This document shows, one piece after another, positions 46,283 through 55,656 of a DNA stretch of 64,000 nucleotides. A program made the position numbers and the translations under genes. The DNA is from Alteromonas gilva. GTDB lineage: Bacteria; Pseudomonadota; Gammaproteobacteria; Enterobacterales; Alteromonadaceae. Location: assembly GCF_028595265.1 (NCBI RefSeq), contig NZ_JAQQXP010000003.1:62001-126000 (forward strand). The letters are read 5' to 3'. Below the pieces are notes generated by a model. That model made no database searches. It saw only the letters and a program-made list of their open reading frames with translations, and had not been told where the DNA came from. How positions within the stretch are numbered: position 1 is the stretch's first letter; the number at the start of each line of letters is the position of its first letter.

Positions 46283-47104
46283 GTGCCTGAGGGGCCGGAA
46301 ATACGTCAAAGCGCTGATGCGCTTGCGCAAGCATTGGTTAACCAGCGTTTAGAGCGCGTAACCTTAGGGCTTGACGCCCTGAAGCCATTTCACAGCCAGC
46401 TCACCGGACAGCTGGTTAAAGCGGTTACCTGCAGAGGCAAAGCCATGCTGATTCATCTGGCGAACGGCTTGTCGGTATATTCGCATAACCAGTTGTATGG
46501 CTTGTGGGTAATCGCAAAGCGGGGCGAGATACCAGACACCCGGCGCTCGCTGCGTTTAGCGCTGCATACAAAAGAGCGTAGCGCGCTGTTATACAGCGCC
46601 TCGGATATCAGTGTGTGGCAGACAGAGCAGTTATCACAGCACCCCTTTCTGCGTAAGCTTGGTCCCGATGTACTCAGTGAGCAACTGGATGCCAGCGTTA
46701 TTGCTGAGCGGTTGCTGAATAAACGTTTTAGTGGCCGGCGCTTGTCCGCGTTGTACCTGGATCAACACTTTGTTGCAGGGCTCGGCAATTACCTGCGTAG
46801 CGAAGTGCTGTTTTTTGCCGGGCTGCATCCGGATAAAAAACCCAGAGAACTCACTCACGCAGCTATCCATCAACTCGCCGAACAAACCATTATCGTATCG
46901 AAGCGCTCTTATCACACCGGCGGCTATACCGTACCTGTTAAAGCAAAGCAGGTACCTGCGCCATCCCGCACCGATTACGAAGCCAGCCGCTTTATGGTTT
47001 TTGGCCGTGACCAAAAGCCTTGCCGGGTTTGTGGTGAGCTGATTGTGCGGGCTGAACGCAACAGCCGTCGCGTTTATTTTTGTCCGGCCTGCCAGCAAGT
47101 TTGA
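46283..47104 (+). CDS. nei: Endonuclease VIII
   Basis: 273 residues from GTG 46283, preceded by AAGGAG at about 46270-46275. A bifunctional DNA glycosylase/AP lyase that removes oxidised pyrimidines. The catalytic N-terminal proline and glutamate are in MPEGPEI, with conserved YSHNQLYG and LDQHFVAGLGNYLRSEVLF. A C-terminal zinc finger has CRVC and CPAC pairs. The residue pattern is closer to Nei than to MutM (Fpg). Independently transcribed, converging with rluA 17 bases away. Confidence 0.95.
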   Translation: MPEGPEIRQSADALAQALVNQRLERVTLGLDALKPFHSQLTGQLVKAVTCRGKAMLIHLANGLSVYSHNQLYGLWVIAKRGEIPDTRRSLRLALHTKERSALLYSASDISVWQTEQLSQHPFLRKLGPDVLSEQLDASVIAERLLNKRFSGRRLSALYLDQHFVAGLGNYLRSEVLFFAGLHPDKKPRELTHAAIHQLAEQTIIVSKRSYHTGGYTVPVKAKQVPAPSRTDYEASRFMVFGRDQKPCRVCGELIVRAERNSRRVYFCPACQQV

Positions 47105-47121
47105 ACATTCTGGCTAGGGTG

Positions 47122-47838
47122 TTATTCGGGGATGCCCAGCGGTGTTGGCGTCAGCGGCAAAAATGGTATAGCGGCGCAAAAGCGTTGCCAGCTATTATCA
47201 CGGGGATGCCTGAGTATTAATGTTTCGGCATGCAGTTGCAGTCGGGGTAATGATGTTGCGCCATTTGTATTAAACGAGTGGGCGTACAGACGATCGCCCA
47301 TTATCGGATGGCCAATGGCTTGCATATGCACCCGGAGTTGATGAGAGCGGCCTGTTACCGGGCGTAATTCTACCCAGCTCTCACCGCCCCATTGATTATC
47401 CTCGGTATGCAGCACGGTGTAGTGGGTGAGAGAGGGTTTGCCCTGCTCGGTATCAACCCTTTGGGTTGGTCTGTCCGATGCATTTGTACTGAGCGGTAAA
47501 TCGATACTGCCTTGCTGTTGGCTGACGATACCGTGCACTCTGGCGAAATAGCGCTTGTGGGTAATACGGTGATGAAATTGATGCGACAGACTGCGGTTGG
47601 CAGCTTTGTGCATAGCCATAACGATGACACCGGACGTGGCCCAGTCGAGCCTGTGCACCACCGATGCAGTCGGGAATACCCGCTGCACACGGCTACTTAA
47701 GGCATCTTTATGACTGGGGCGATTACCCGTTACACTTAATAACCCGCTGGGTTTATTCAGTACAATGATATCGTCGTCCCGGTGCAACACCGTCAAATAA
47801 GGTGACATTGGCGGATCGTACACAAAAGGCTGTCGCAC
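47122..47838 (-). CDS. rluA: RluA-type pseudouridine synthase
   Basis: About 238 residues from GTG 47838; TTG 47853 and ATG 47808 are alternatives. The open frame runs further to 48081 but there overlaps the hydrolase gene and has no family similarity. Motifs VLNKPSGLLSV, HRLDWATSGVIVMA (catalytic aspartate in HRLD), RYFARVHG, and the closing PVTGRSHQLRVHMQAIGHPIMGDRLY are those of RluA, which converts U746 of 23S rRNA and U32 of some tRNAs to pseudouridine. Downstream of the hydrolase gene, same strand, about 22 bases. Confidence 0.9.
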   Translation of the reverse strand: MRQPFVYDPPMSPYLTVLHRDDDIIVLNKPSGLLSVTGNRPSHKDALSSRVQRVFPTASVVHRLDWATSGVIVMAMHKAANRSLSHQFHHRITHKRYFARVHGIVSQQQGSIDLPLSTNASDRPTQRVDTEQGKPSLTHYTVLHTEDNQWGGESWVELRPVTGRSHQLRVHMQAIGHPIMGDRLYAHSFNTNGATSLPRLQLHAETLILRHPRDNSWQRFCAAIPFLPLTPTPLGIPE

Positions 47839-47860
47839 GTTGATGGCTCGCAATGTCAGC

Positions 47861-48598
47861 TTAGCGCAGCGTGCGTTGAAATAGAGCGGTTGCCTGTTGA
47901 TACATTTGCAGCGCCAACGCACCATCATAACGTTCGCCCTCGTCACGCATAAATGCATGTACAGCGTTGACTTCCAGCCACTGATAGTTGATACCACTGG
48001 CAATACAGTGCTGATATAGAGTTTGCCGACCTTCATGGGGCACATGGGGATCCTGCTTACCCCACACAAAAAAGATCTCACCCTGAATATCTTTCATTCT
48101 GGCCAGGCTTTGTTCAGCGTCAGGGGCGGGTAAGGTATTGCTGTGAATATCCGTTGCATACAAACAAAAAGCGGACTTGATCGCCGGATTAATGGCAGCG
48201 CGGTAAGCCAGGTGACCGCCCAGGCAGACTCCCATAGCGCCAATATGACCATTGCAATAGGGCGATGTCTGGCAAAATTCAATCATGGCTGCCGTATCGC
48301 TGTCGTGGTCAGCCAGGGGCTTGGTCCACTTATCATTGTTGCCCTTATCTTTGCCGGCATCATCATAGCCAAGTACAGTGCCGATAGGATTTAATTCATG
48401 AAATACCTCCGGCACAATCACCACGAAGCCCTGGCAGGCCATCATTGCCGCAGAGCGTGCAATAGGCGCTGTATGCTGGAAAATTTCTGAATAAAAAATG
48501 ATAGACGGGAAAGCGCCTTCCATAGCGGGACGATAGATATAACAGCGCATAAGACCGGTTGCGGTATTGAGATCGCGAGTTTCCTGAGTAATTTGCAT
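47861..48598 (-). CDS. Dienelactone-hydrolase-family protein
   Basis: 245-residue alpha/beta hydrolase. The triad is visible as the cysteine in GVCLGGH, the aspartate in GKQDPHV and the histidine in VHAFMRD. This Cys-Asp-His set identifies carboxymethylenebutenolidase-like proteins. The substrate cannot be assigned: there are no ring-cleavage genes nearby. No signal peptide. Likely cotranscribed with rluA just downstream. Confidence 0.88.
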   Translation of the reverse strand: MQITQETRDLNTATGLMRCYIYRPAMEGAFPSIIFYSEIFQHTAPIARSAAMMACQGFVVIVPEVFHELNPIGTVLGYDDAGKDKGNNDKWTKPLADHDSDTAAMIEFCQTSPYCNGHIGAMGVCLGGHLAYRAAINPAIKSAFCLYATDIHSNTLPAPDAEQSLARMKDIQGEIFFVWGKQDPHVPHEGRQTLYQHCIASGINYQWLEVNAVHAFMRDEGERYDGALALQMYQQATALFQRTLR

Positions 48599-48704
48599 AA
48601 TTTACGTTTTCTTGTTGCATGATAATACGGTGATGGCGTTACTTTAGCATTAAATTCGGACCTGCGCCGTGGGATTAATATAATCAGTGATCGCCCGTCC
48701 AGCC

Positions 48705-49973
48705 TCACAGAAGCACTGCGTTGACCACGCAGGCAAGCCCCCACATCACCACAACATAATGCCAGTTATTTTTGATGATCTGACGAGACGATATACCGTA
48801 ACGCCCGGTCATGACCAGGCCAATTCCCGAAAGCGGGCCCGAGCCGGTAGAAATGGCCCATGTGCTTAAAAACATAAAACCAAGGCTGGCTGGATCGGGT
48901 GACAGCGGTAAAAGGATGGGGCTGACGACGGCGATACTAATTAACGGGTGCACGCCCACCAGGCCTGCGCCTATCATCGCGGCACTGAACAGGGCAAACA
49001 TGCCGGCATCAAATGGATAGCGGTGTAAGTCGATGAGCCCGGGATGGATTGCCAGTAAGGTTTTGATACCGGCAGAAAATACCCCGGCCGCCAAAAATAA
49101 CGCAAATTGCGCCCCGGCACTTAACAACCGGTGCTCAATAAAATGCCGGATGACAGGCCCGCGCGGGCGCTCGCGCATGAACAGCAAGGAACCCAACACC
49201 GACAAAATACTGATTAATACAATAATACTCACATCCGGAAAATAATGGTGCAAAAGCAATACTGAAGCCGCCATGAGAATGGGGATCACCAGGCTCTCTG
49301 CTTGCAACGGATAGCCCTCAAATTGCGCCGGGTCGCGCCGTCTGATATCTAACAAGGTATAACCTATCGCCAAAATGGTCATCACAACACCGGGTATGAT
49401 GGTTGCTGTCCAGGTCATTCCGGGGGCGTACATCAGGGCGACGCCGGTAGCTATAAAAAACGGCGACCACCAGGCTGCAGCCGTGAAACAACGTGTCAGG
49501 GCAATTTGCTGGGCATTACTAAGTGTTCCCTGGCGCCTGAGCCTGTCACCAAAAACCAGTACCACCGACAAATTAATCACTGCTCCCAGCAAATTCGTAC
49601 CAATAGTGGTAATCACCGCGGCCCGGTTGCCACGGGGAAGGGGGGCATCAGCATCTGGCGCATTGGTCAGTGATAAAAAGGAAATTGCAACAAACATAGT
49701 GAGCAACGGCACATTAGCCGCAAATACTGCCTGCCAGTCTATGTCGACCTGCAGCGCTATACCGACCACCAGACCTGCCAGGCCTAATACAAACAGACTC
49801 AGCGATTGCTTGCGGGCTGAGCGGTTCAGCGTCGGTAGCATGGCTGCCATAGTCAGCCAGGCCAGTACCACCGCAACAGATCCTGATAACCAACCGGCAA
49901 CGGCCATTAGCTGGCTGGCCAGGGTAACAATGGCCAGCCAGCCACCGGCTTTACTGAGTGAGATTGAAGTCAT
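48705..49973 (-). CDS. Multi-pass permease (ion-transporter/ArsB-NhaD-like)
   Basis: About 422 residues from ATG 49973 (MTSISLSKAGGWL); the frame continues to 50027. Around eleven hydrophobic segments. Repeated half-elements, such as TNLLGAVINLSVVLVFGDR and LMYAPGMTW near the centre and MTGRYGISSRQIIKNNWHYVVVMWG at the end, resemble transporters of the ion-transporter superfamily (ArsB/SLC13/NhaD), but I cannot place it in one family. Substrate unknown. It stands alone between the hydrolase gene and the MDR gene. Confidence 0.75.
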   Translation of the reverse strand: MTSISLSKAGGWLAIVTLASQLMAVAGWLSGSVAVVLAWLTMAAMLPTLNRSARKQSLSLFVLGLAGLVVGIALQVDIDWQAVFAANVPLLTMFVAISFLSLTNAPDADAPLPRGNRAAVITTIGTNLLGAVINLSVVLVFGDRLRRQGTLSNAQQIALTRCFTAAAWWSPFFIATGVALMYAPGMTWTATIIPGVVMTILAIGYTLLDIRRRDPAQFEGYPLQAESLVIPILMAASVLLLHHYFPDVSIIVLISILSVLGSLLFMRERPRGPVIRHFIEHRLLSAGAQFALFLAAGVFSAGIKTLLAIHPGLIDLHRYPFDAGMFALFSAAMIGAGLVGVHPLISIAVVSPILLPLSPDPASLGFMFLSTWAISTGSGPLSGIGLVMTGRYGISSRQIIKNNWHYVVVMWGLACVVNAVLL

Positions 49974-50187
49974 TATGACGATTGGATTTTTAATGGTTAA
50001 ACGGGCTTGTATCTTATCACTGTGCAATACGACTCGCAGCCCTGTTGAACGCAGAGGATACCTTTAAACTGATATCAGTTTTTTCAGCACGCCAAATATT
50101 ACACCTGCAACCTGGTGTAGTCTTGCGCCGCCAGGTAATTGGGAGATGAGGGGGGCCAGCGCAAACTGGCACCCTGAGGCATCAAGC

Positions 50188-51207
50188 TTATCCGTCCAAG
50201 GTGTAATCAATGGCGATTTTGCCGAAATGGCCGGCCGAAACTTCATATTTAAATGCTGCGGTTAAATGTTCAAGCGGAAAGGTTTTATCGATCACCGGTT
50301 TAAAACCCATTTGCTCCACCGCTTCAACCATGTTTTGTTGCATTTCACGGTTGCCGACCACAATACCCTGCAGGCGGATCTGTTTTAGCATCATTGCCGC
50401 CGTGGGGACCTCGCCATTAAAGCCGGTTAATACACCAATTAACACAATGGTACCGCCCACCCGGCAGGCGTTGATTGATTGGGTGAGTGTGGCAGGCCCG
50501 CCGACTTCCACGACCACATCAACGCCGCCGCTGGACCACTGCGCTACGGTGTCGCCCCAACTGGTGTCGTCTTTATAATTGACGGTAAAGTCGGCGCCCA
50601 GCGCTTTGGCCTTGTCGAGTTTTCTGTCGCTTGATGAGGTAATAGCGACCTCGGCGCCCATGGCCTTCGCCAGCTGCAATGCAAAAATTGACACACCACC
50701 GGTGCCCAGCAATAACACTTTGTCGCCGGCTTTTATGTTGCCTTCTGTGACCAGAGCACGCCATGCTGTGAGTCCGGCGGTGGTAATGGTGGCCGACTCT
50801 GGCGCGCTCCAACCCTGCGGCGCCTTGGTAAACCAGTGTTGCGGGGTTACTACCATGTCCCGGGCATAGCCATCGATGCCATCACCAGGGGTGCGACTAA
50901 AGTCGCCGACCGTGGGCCCGCCGGTTTGCCAATCGGGGAAAAAACACGAAACCACGCTGTCACCGACGTTAAAATCGGTCACCTCATCGCCAACGGCAAC
51001 CACGATGCCAGCGCCGTCGGCCAACAGGATTCGGTCTTTGGTCTCATTCGCTGTACCCATGGCAACACCTAAATCATGGTAGTTCAGTGAGCTGCCCTGT
51101 AGTTTTACCATGATTTGCTCGCCGGTCGGCGCCTGTGGTTCGTCAATATCCGTAAGGGTAAGGCCGTCGAGGCCGTCTTCTGGTTTTGCTGTAATTATCG
51201 CTCTCAT
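50188..51207 (-). CDS. Zinc-independent MDR oxidoreductase (quinone-reductase-like)
   Basis: 339 residues of the medium-chain dehydrogenase/reductase superfamily. The N-terminal catalytic domain lacks the zinc cysteines (GSSLNYHDLGVAMG instead), and the NAD(P)-binding motif GTGGVSIFALQLAKAMGA is in the middle. A PETIL-type alcohol dehydrogenase-like fold (ITTAGLTAWRALV) is present. Typical members reduce quinones or enones with NADPH. No operon partner. The 239 bases between it and the divergent GGDEF gene are promoter space. Confidence 0.9.
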   Translation of the reverse strand: MRAIITAKPEDGLDGLTLTDIDEPQAPTGEQIMVKLQGSSLNYHDLGVAMGTANETKDRILLADGAGIVVAVGDEVTDFNVGDSVVSCFFPDWQTGGPTVGDFSRTPGDGIDGYARDMVVTPQHWFTKAPQGWSAPESATITTAGLTAWRALVTEGNIKAGDKVLLLGTGGVSIFALQLAKAMGAEVAITSSSDRKLDKAKALGADFTVNYKDDTSWGDTVAQWSSGGVDVVVEVGGPATLTQSINACRVGGTIVLIGVLTGFNGEVPTAAMMLKQIRLQGIVVGNREMQQNMVEAVEQMGFKPVIDKTFPLEHLTAAFKYEVSAGHFGKIAIDYTLDG

Positions 51208-51473
51208 AAATGTGTTAACTCCTTTTTATGGATGTCTGTCATTGCATACGCACAGTAGCGTATTTAGTTCGATGTTTTTATCTGGCTGCGGTATAAGCGT
51301 AAAAACAATCATTTTGTGCTGCAATACAGGGGCGTTGAGCAGTCAACACGGTATGCGTTCGTATACCTTTTAGGTGTTATCCATAACTTAGATATGGGCT
51401 AATGGTCAGACTTCGTTGGTATAGTGACTGATAGTGATTACTAAAAGTGTCGGAATGGAGCGTATTGCATAGT

Positions 51474-52646
51474 ATGGCGCTACCAATAGCGACCAGTGTT
51501 GCCACGGCCTTTATTGTCAACTTGCTGGTTTGTATTTATTTTTATGCCATGTATAAGAAGCAAAATGGTCATTGCTCTTATCTGCACTGGTCAAGATCCT
51601 GCGGGCTGTTTGCCAGCGGGATACTCTTGTGTGTGGTTGCGCACCAGTACAATAATTTCCAGGTGCTCAATGCGTTATCATGTTTTCTTCTGTATGGGTC
51701 GACCTACGGCTTATTTTTTGGGCTTAACTTATTTGAGTTGACGCGTCATTCCTCAAAACTGTTTCAAAAAGCGCAAATACTGTTCTTCGCGGGCGCGGGC
51801 GCTATCCTCATTACCAGCTTTTATGGACAGCTCGTTAACGCTGTGGCGTCGGTATTCATGGCGATCATGTTTTTGGTAACAGAAGGGTATTTCCACGATC
51901 GCAAGTCGCCTTATCAAACTGCTTACAACGCCATGCGTGCGGTGCTATTACTACATTCTTTTATCATGTTTCTGCAAGGTGCTGTGCTTTTCGCGAAGAC
52001 TTTTTCAGGTCACGACAACGCCACGAATCAGTTATTTGAAGCCGCATTGCTGTCACATTTGATACTGGTGATTGTTACTGCATTATTGTTACCGGTATTA
52101 CATCTGTTGCGTCAACGCCGCTACTGGCGGGAAAAAGCGGATACAGATGATCTGACGCTCTTACTGAGTCGGCGAGCGTTTATCCAGAGAGCCTATTTGT
52201 CGCTGGCCGATCGCAACATACCCAGCCATTCATTGCTGATGGTGGATATCGATCATTTTAAAAACATCAATGACAAATATGGTCACCCCCTGGGTGACAA
52301 AGTGCTGAAACAAGTTGCCAGTGTTATGACAAAAGTGATTAGACAGTCGGATATCATTGGCCGACTGGGAGGCGAGGAGTTTGTTATTCTTATGCCCGGC
52401 GCGTCTTCAGATGAGGCCCTTCGAGTGGCTGAGCGCTTACGGCATGCGATATCAAAAGTTGTCATTACCGAGCACAGTGAGTCAGTGACCACTACCGTTA
52501 GTATTGGCATCTCTGCCTCATCGGAATTGCTGGATACCTGGGATTTATTACTGGAAAATGCTGATCAGGCGCTGTATAACGCCAAGCGACAGGGGCGCAA
52601 TATGGTGTGTAAATTTGACTCTCCACAGCCCTTTCTGGGTACCTGA
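51474..52646 (+). CDS. Membrane diguanylate cyclase with intact GGEEF
   Basis: About 390 residues from ATG 51474; GTG 51447 and TTG 51465 are also in frame, and a GGAG site lies at 51457-51460. A multi-helix membrane N-terminal domain of about 220 residues (six to seven hydrophobic segments) with no recognised extracellular ligand-binding domain leads to a GGDEF domain with intact LGGEEF. The inhibitory RxxD (RQSD) is five residues before it. It should make c-di-GMP with feedback inhibition. Single gene. Confidence 0.9.
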   Translation: MALPIATSVATAFIVNLLVCIYFYAMYKKQNGHCSYLHWSRSCGLFASGILLCVVAHQYNNFQVLNALSCFLLYGSTYGLFFGLNLFELTRHSSKLFQKAQILFFAGAGAILITSFYGQLVNAVASVFMAIMFLVTEGYFHDRKSPYQTAYNAMRAVLLLHSFIMFLQGAVLFAKTFSGHDNATNQLFEAALLSHLILVIVTALLLPVLHLLRQRRYWREKADTDDLTLLLSRRAFIQRAYLSLADRNIPSHSLLMVDIDHFKNINDKYGHPLGDKVLKQVASVMTKVIRQSDIIGRLGGEEFVILMPGASSDEALRVAERLRHAISKVVITEHSESVTTTVSIGISASSELLDTWDLLLENADQALYNAKRQGRNMVCKFDSPQPFLGT

Positions 52647-52758
52647 AAAACGCTTTTTTCAGCGCCTGTGTATGGCCTGCGGCTGGAATAACAGCCATAC
52701 TGGCTAGGCTTTGGTACAAACCCTTTAACACTTCAATTATATCGCACGGCAATTGACG

Positions 52759-53121
52759 ATGAATCACCAACAGTTTAATGCTTACTGCGCGAGCTTTTCA
52801 GCGACGACTCATGTAGTGCAGTGGGGAAATTCTGATGTGTGGAAAGTGGGCGGAAAAGTCTTTGCTATTGGTAGTCTGAGTAAAAGTCAGTCGCCTGCGT
52901 ATACCTTCAAAACCTCTGCTTTGAACTTTGAGTTTTTACTTAACGCCCCGGGCTATATTCCGGCCCCCTATCTGGCCAGCAGGGGGCTGAAATGGATTCA
53001 ACAGGTGGATACCGCTGGCCATCTGGATGATGATCTTAAGTATTACATCGCAGAATCTTACCGCATTGTGTCCTCTGGCCTGAGTAAACGCCAACGCGTT
53101 GAACTGGGGATTGCAACTTAA
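52759..53121 (+). CDS. MmcQ/YjbR-family protein
   Basis: 120 residues from ATG 52759. The fold resembles MmcQ/YjbR, a small double-wing DNA-binding-like family, from VVQWGNSDVWKVGGKVFAIG and WIQQVDTAGHLDDDLKYYIAESYRIV. No signal peptide, no membrane segment. Function in the cell unknown. It is an isolated gene between the GGEEF cyclase and the convergent hydrolase gene. Confidence 0.85.
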   Translation: MNHQQFNAYCASFSATTHVVQWGNSDVWKVGGKVFAIGSLSKSQSPAYTFKTSALNFEFLLNAPGYIPAPYLASRGLKWIQQVDTAGHLDDDLKYYIAESYRIVSSGLSKRQRVELGIAT

Positions 53122-53210
53122 GCCGGTTTGCCCCGGGAAAACCAGGGACAAACTGATTGGTTTGTGCTGCGCAGCAACGGCGTGTTGACTTGTTTGCGGT
53201 AAGTTTCATG

Positions 53211-54668
53211 TCAGCGAGCAGGCATTGCCAGAGCGGGCAGCGGGAGTTGTATCACCGAACTGCTAAGCGGCTTACTGCGCATAAACGCCTGAATTGTTTG
53301 GGTAACAGCGGGTGAACTCATAAACAAATTATGACCCGCGTTTGCAACCGTAACAAACTGCGCCGCCGACATGCCACGCAAGGCTTCTCGCTGCGACGTG
53401 GGATAGGTACGGCCATCAAGTGTGCCAGATAAAACCAGTACTGGTATATCGCTTTGCGGAATGCGGCGAAAGTGCTCACCCAGATCCATTCTGGGGTCCA
53501 GGTTGGCCAACAGTGGCATCGGAAAATTAAGCTGTAACCCAAGCACGGCATCGTTAGCCTGTTGTTCTACCATGGCAAGACGCTGAGCGGAAATACCCGA
53601 TGAAATATCCATAGCCGTTGGCATCAGATCAAACATTAAGGGGCGGTCAGCGTAGCCAAATTGTTGCAACAGACCCTGTAGCATCCTTGAGTCGCCATGG
53701 CCAAGCGATTGGTATAGCTGTATCAATGTTGCCAGATATGGCCCCGGATCGGCAATCATAAAACTGGCCGTGCGTTGCAGGTGAGTGGCATTGACCGGCA
53801 CAGAGACAGCAGTGCCGTCCTGGCGGGTAAGCGTCAGTTCTAGGGGAGCATCATTAAGAGTCTGATGTACACGGCGCATTAATTTAAGTAAATCAGGAAC
53901 CTGTTCTCCCAGAGCCTGGGCATTGAGGACATCCTGTACGCGCTGAAAATAGGCATCTGTGCGAGCGGGTAACTTTACCGTTTGAGACAGTCCTTCGACG
54001 CTGGCCAACACCAGTTTATCAATATGCTCAGCAAATTCCTTTACTGCTGCGAGGGCTAAGTGGGAGCCATAGGATATCCCCCACAACGAGACTTTCTCAG
54101 CACCCAAATGAAGGCGCAGATCGTTAATATCGAGGGCATTCTGGGTGGTATTGTAGCCATAAATATCGATGCCTTGTTGTTGCCAGTGTACAAAGCATTG
54201 TCGCACCGCTTCGCGATAAAGCAATCGCCAGCTGGCTTCGTCATACAACCGGGATATGTCTGGTTGGTTGGTAGCCATGCATTGCTCAGGCTTTTGTGAC
54301 TGACCGGTACCACGTTGATCCAGGGCGATCACGTCACCAAATTCACGCATCGCCATAAACAGTTCAAAGCGCCGGCCTTGTGCGGTGCGAATACCCGAGC
54401 CCCCTGGCCCCCCGGCGAGATAAATTATCGGTGGTCCGGCGTTGTCCCTGGTTGCAGGAAAACGGACATAGTTAATCCGAATATGCCGCGATGAGGGATT
54501 GTCGCGATTTTCCTTTACCATTAGCTGCCCCTGGTAGGCATCCACTTGTGTACCGTTATTTGCGGTAAAGATCATCGGGGTTTCATTTTCAATATTGGCG
54601 GCCAGTGGGCGGCCAATGCTGGTTAGATAAAAAAGTAAAAATGCTATTAATACGTAAATGCTTCGCAT
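53211..54668 (-). CDS. Secreted TAP-like alpha/beta hydrolase (S33)
   Basis: About 485 residues from ATG 54668 (MRSIYVLIAFLLFYLTSIG), a signal peptide; the frame extends to 54701. Motifs: IIYLAGGPGGSGI (oxyanion), ALDQRGTGQS, the nucleophile elbow WGISYGSHLAL, a C-terminal TAP-like segment with LVLSGTLDGRTYP (aspartate) and NAGHNLF (histidine). The pattern is that of tripeptidyl-aminopeptidase/proline iminopeptidase-like enzymes. Probably periplasmic, releasing peptides from the N-terminus. Divergent from the split sensor gene; the starts are 119 bases apart. Confidence 0.88.
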   Translation of the reverse strand: MRSIYVLIAFLLFYLTSIGRPLAANIENETPMIFTANNGTQVDAYQGQLMVKENRDNPSSRHIRINYVRFPATRDNAGPPIIYLAGGPGGSGIRTAQGRRFELFMAMREFGDVIALDQRGTGQSQKPEQCMATNQPDISRLYDEASWRLLYREAVRQCFVHWQQQGIDIYGYNTTQNALDINDLRLHLGAEKVSLWGISYGSHLALAAVKEFAEHIDKLVLASVEGLSQTVKLPARTDAYFQRVQDVLNAQALGEQVPDLLKLMRRVHQTLNDAPLELTLTRQDGTAVSVPVNATHLQRTASFMIADPGPYLATLIQLYQSLGHGDSRMLQGLLQQFGYADRPLMFDLMPTAMDISSGISAQRLAMVEQQANDAVLGLQLNFPMPLLANLDPRMDLGEHFRRIPQSDIPVLVLSGTLDGRTYPTSQREALRGMSAAQFVTVANAGHNLFMSSPAVTQTIQAFMRSKPLSSSVIQLPLPALAMPAR

Positions 54669-54786
54669 AGAATTTTCATCGCTGTTGGTTGAAGACAGCA
54701 ATATTCAAACGTAACCACTGCAATAAACCTATGATAATTCGGTAAACGGTGGCGCTAAGGCAGTTGATCCGGCTAAAAGGTAGCAA

Positions 54787-55656
54787 ATGTTCGATAAACG
54801 GCTTACAGATTATCCCGTTGTGTTAACTCTCATTATCGCAATTTTACTGGGTACAGCCGGTGGCACGTTTTATTGGCTGACCAGTCAGTCTACTGAGCCC
54901 GTAAGCAGGTTGACAACATTTGACTTTTCACGCCCCGTAGCAGTGTGTGAATTAGCTTCGGTGCCAGTATCTGTTAAGCAAATCAATTCCGCACAATGCA
55001 CGGAGCAGCGGTTAGGCAGTATTGACACGCAGGGAAGATTGCTTGCAGTTCGGCTCAGTTTTGATGCTGAACCTCGCTGGCTTAATGCGCAAGATCCGGT
55101 TGGTTTGTGGTTATTTGCTAAAGCGGCATCCAGCGTATTTTTAAATGGGCAACTGCTTGGTCATAATGGCAGACCTGCAGCTGATAGTGCTGAAATTCCG
55201 GGTCGAATTGATTCATCATTTTTTATTCCGGCCAACCTGTTGCAACCAAGCGCGAATGAACTGGTATTAGTTATGTCCGCGCAACATGGATTGCTGAAAC
55301 TAGGCTTTCCGCTTTACTTTTTGGCATTGGGCGACTATTCATCTCCAGGCGGCTTTTACGCGCAAAAAACGGTCAGTGGTTTAATACTGGTAGGCATGTT
55401 TTTGGTCGGTATGCTGTTCTTTTTTGCTCTCGGGCTGGGCCGTCACTATCAGCGTGGGTATCGCTATATGGCTTTACTTAGTCTGATTGCCGGATTACAT
55501 CAGTTTGCGGAAATTTATCGTGGTCTGTACGGGTATGACTACCCTGTACATGACTTACGCTTACTCCTGGTAACAGCCTGTGCAGTTGCCTTTGGTTTAG
55601 TGCTACTGGGCTACAGTGCATCGCTGTTTAACCCTAAAAATCGTGGGTATGGGTAG
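54787..55656 (+). CDS. N-terminal part of a 7TM sensor-LytTR protein (probable frameshift)
   Basis: 289 residues. One N-terminal membrane helix is followed by a periplasmic beta-rich domain of about 125 residues resembling the extracellular part of 7TM-DISM sensors (LWLFAKAASSVFLNGQLLGHNG), then three membrane helices. It ends abruptly at TAG 55654-55656 after NPKNRGYG. The next frame continues with four more helices and a LytTR domain, so the two ORFs together make the expected seven helices. Restoring one A in the run at 55636-55640 would fuse them through KKSWVWVVAGSLITL. Annotated separately because the break is in the given sequence. Confidence 0.75.
   Translation: MFDKRLTDYPVVLTLIIAILLGTAGGTFYWLTSQSTEPVSRLTTFDFSRPVAVCELASVPVSVKQINSAQCTEQRLGSIDTQGRLLAVRLSFDAEPRWLNAQDPVGLWLFAKAASSVFLNGQLLGHNGRPAADSAEIPGRIDSSFFIPANLLQPSANELVLVMSAQHGLLKLGFPLYFLALGDYSSPGGFYAQKTVSGLILVGMFLVGMLFFFALGLGRHYQRGYRYMALLSLIAGLHQFAEIYRGLYGYDYPVHDLRLLLVTACAVAFGLVLLGYSASLFNPKNRGYG

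Noticed and set aside
46634..47098. 154-codon antisense frame within nei
   Set aside because: Complete overlap with nei, including its zinc finger; no initiation signal.
47839..48081. N-terminal extension of the RluA reading frame
   Set aside because: The extra residues overlap the hydrolase gene in another frame and do not resemble RluA, so a start near 47838 is preferred.
49375..50067. 230-codon plus-strand frame opposite the permease gene
   Set aside because: A long shadow of a GC-rich hydrophobic gene. Its translation is rich in Ala, Thr and Pro, as expected from the reverse of membrane helices.
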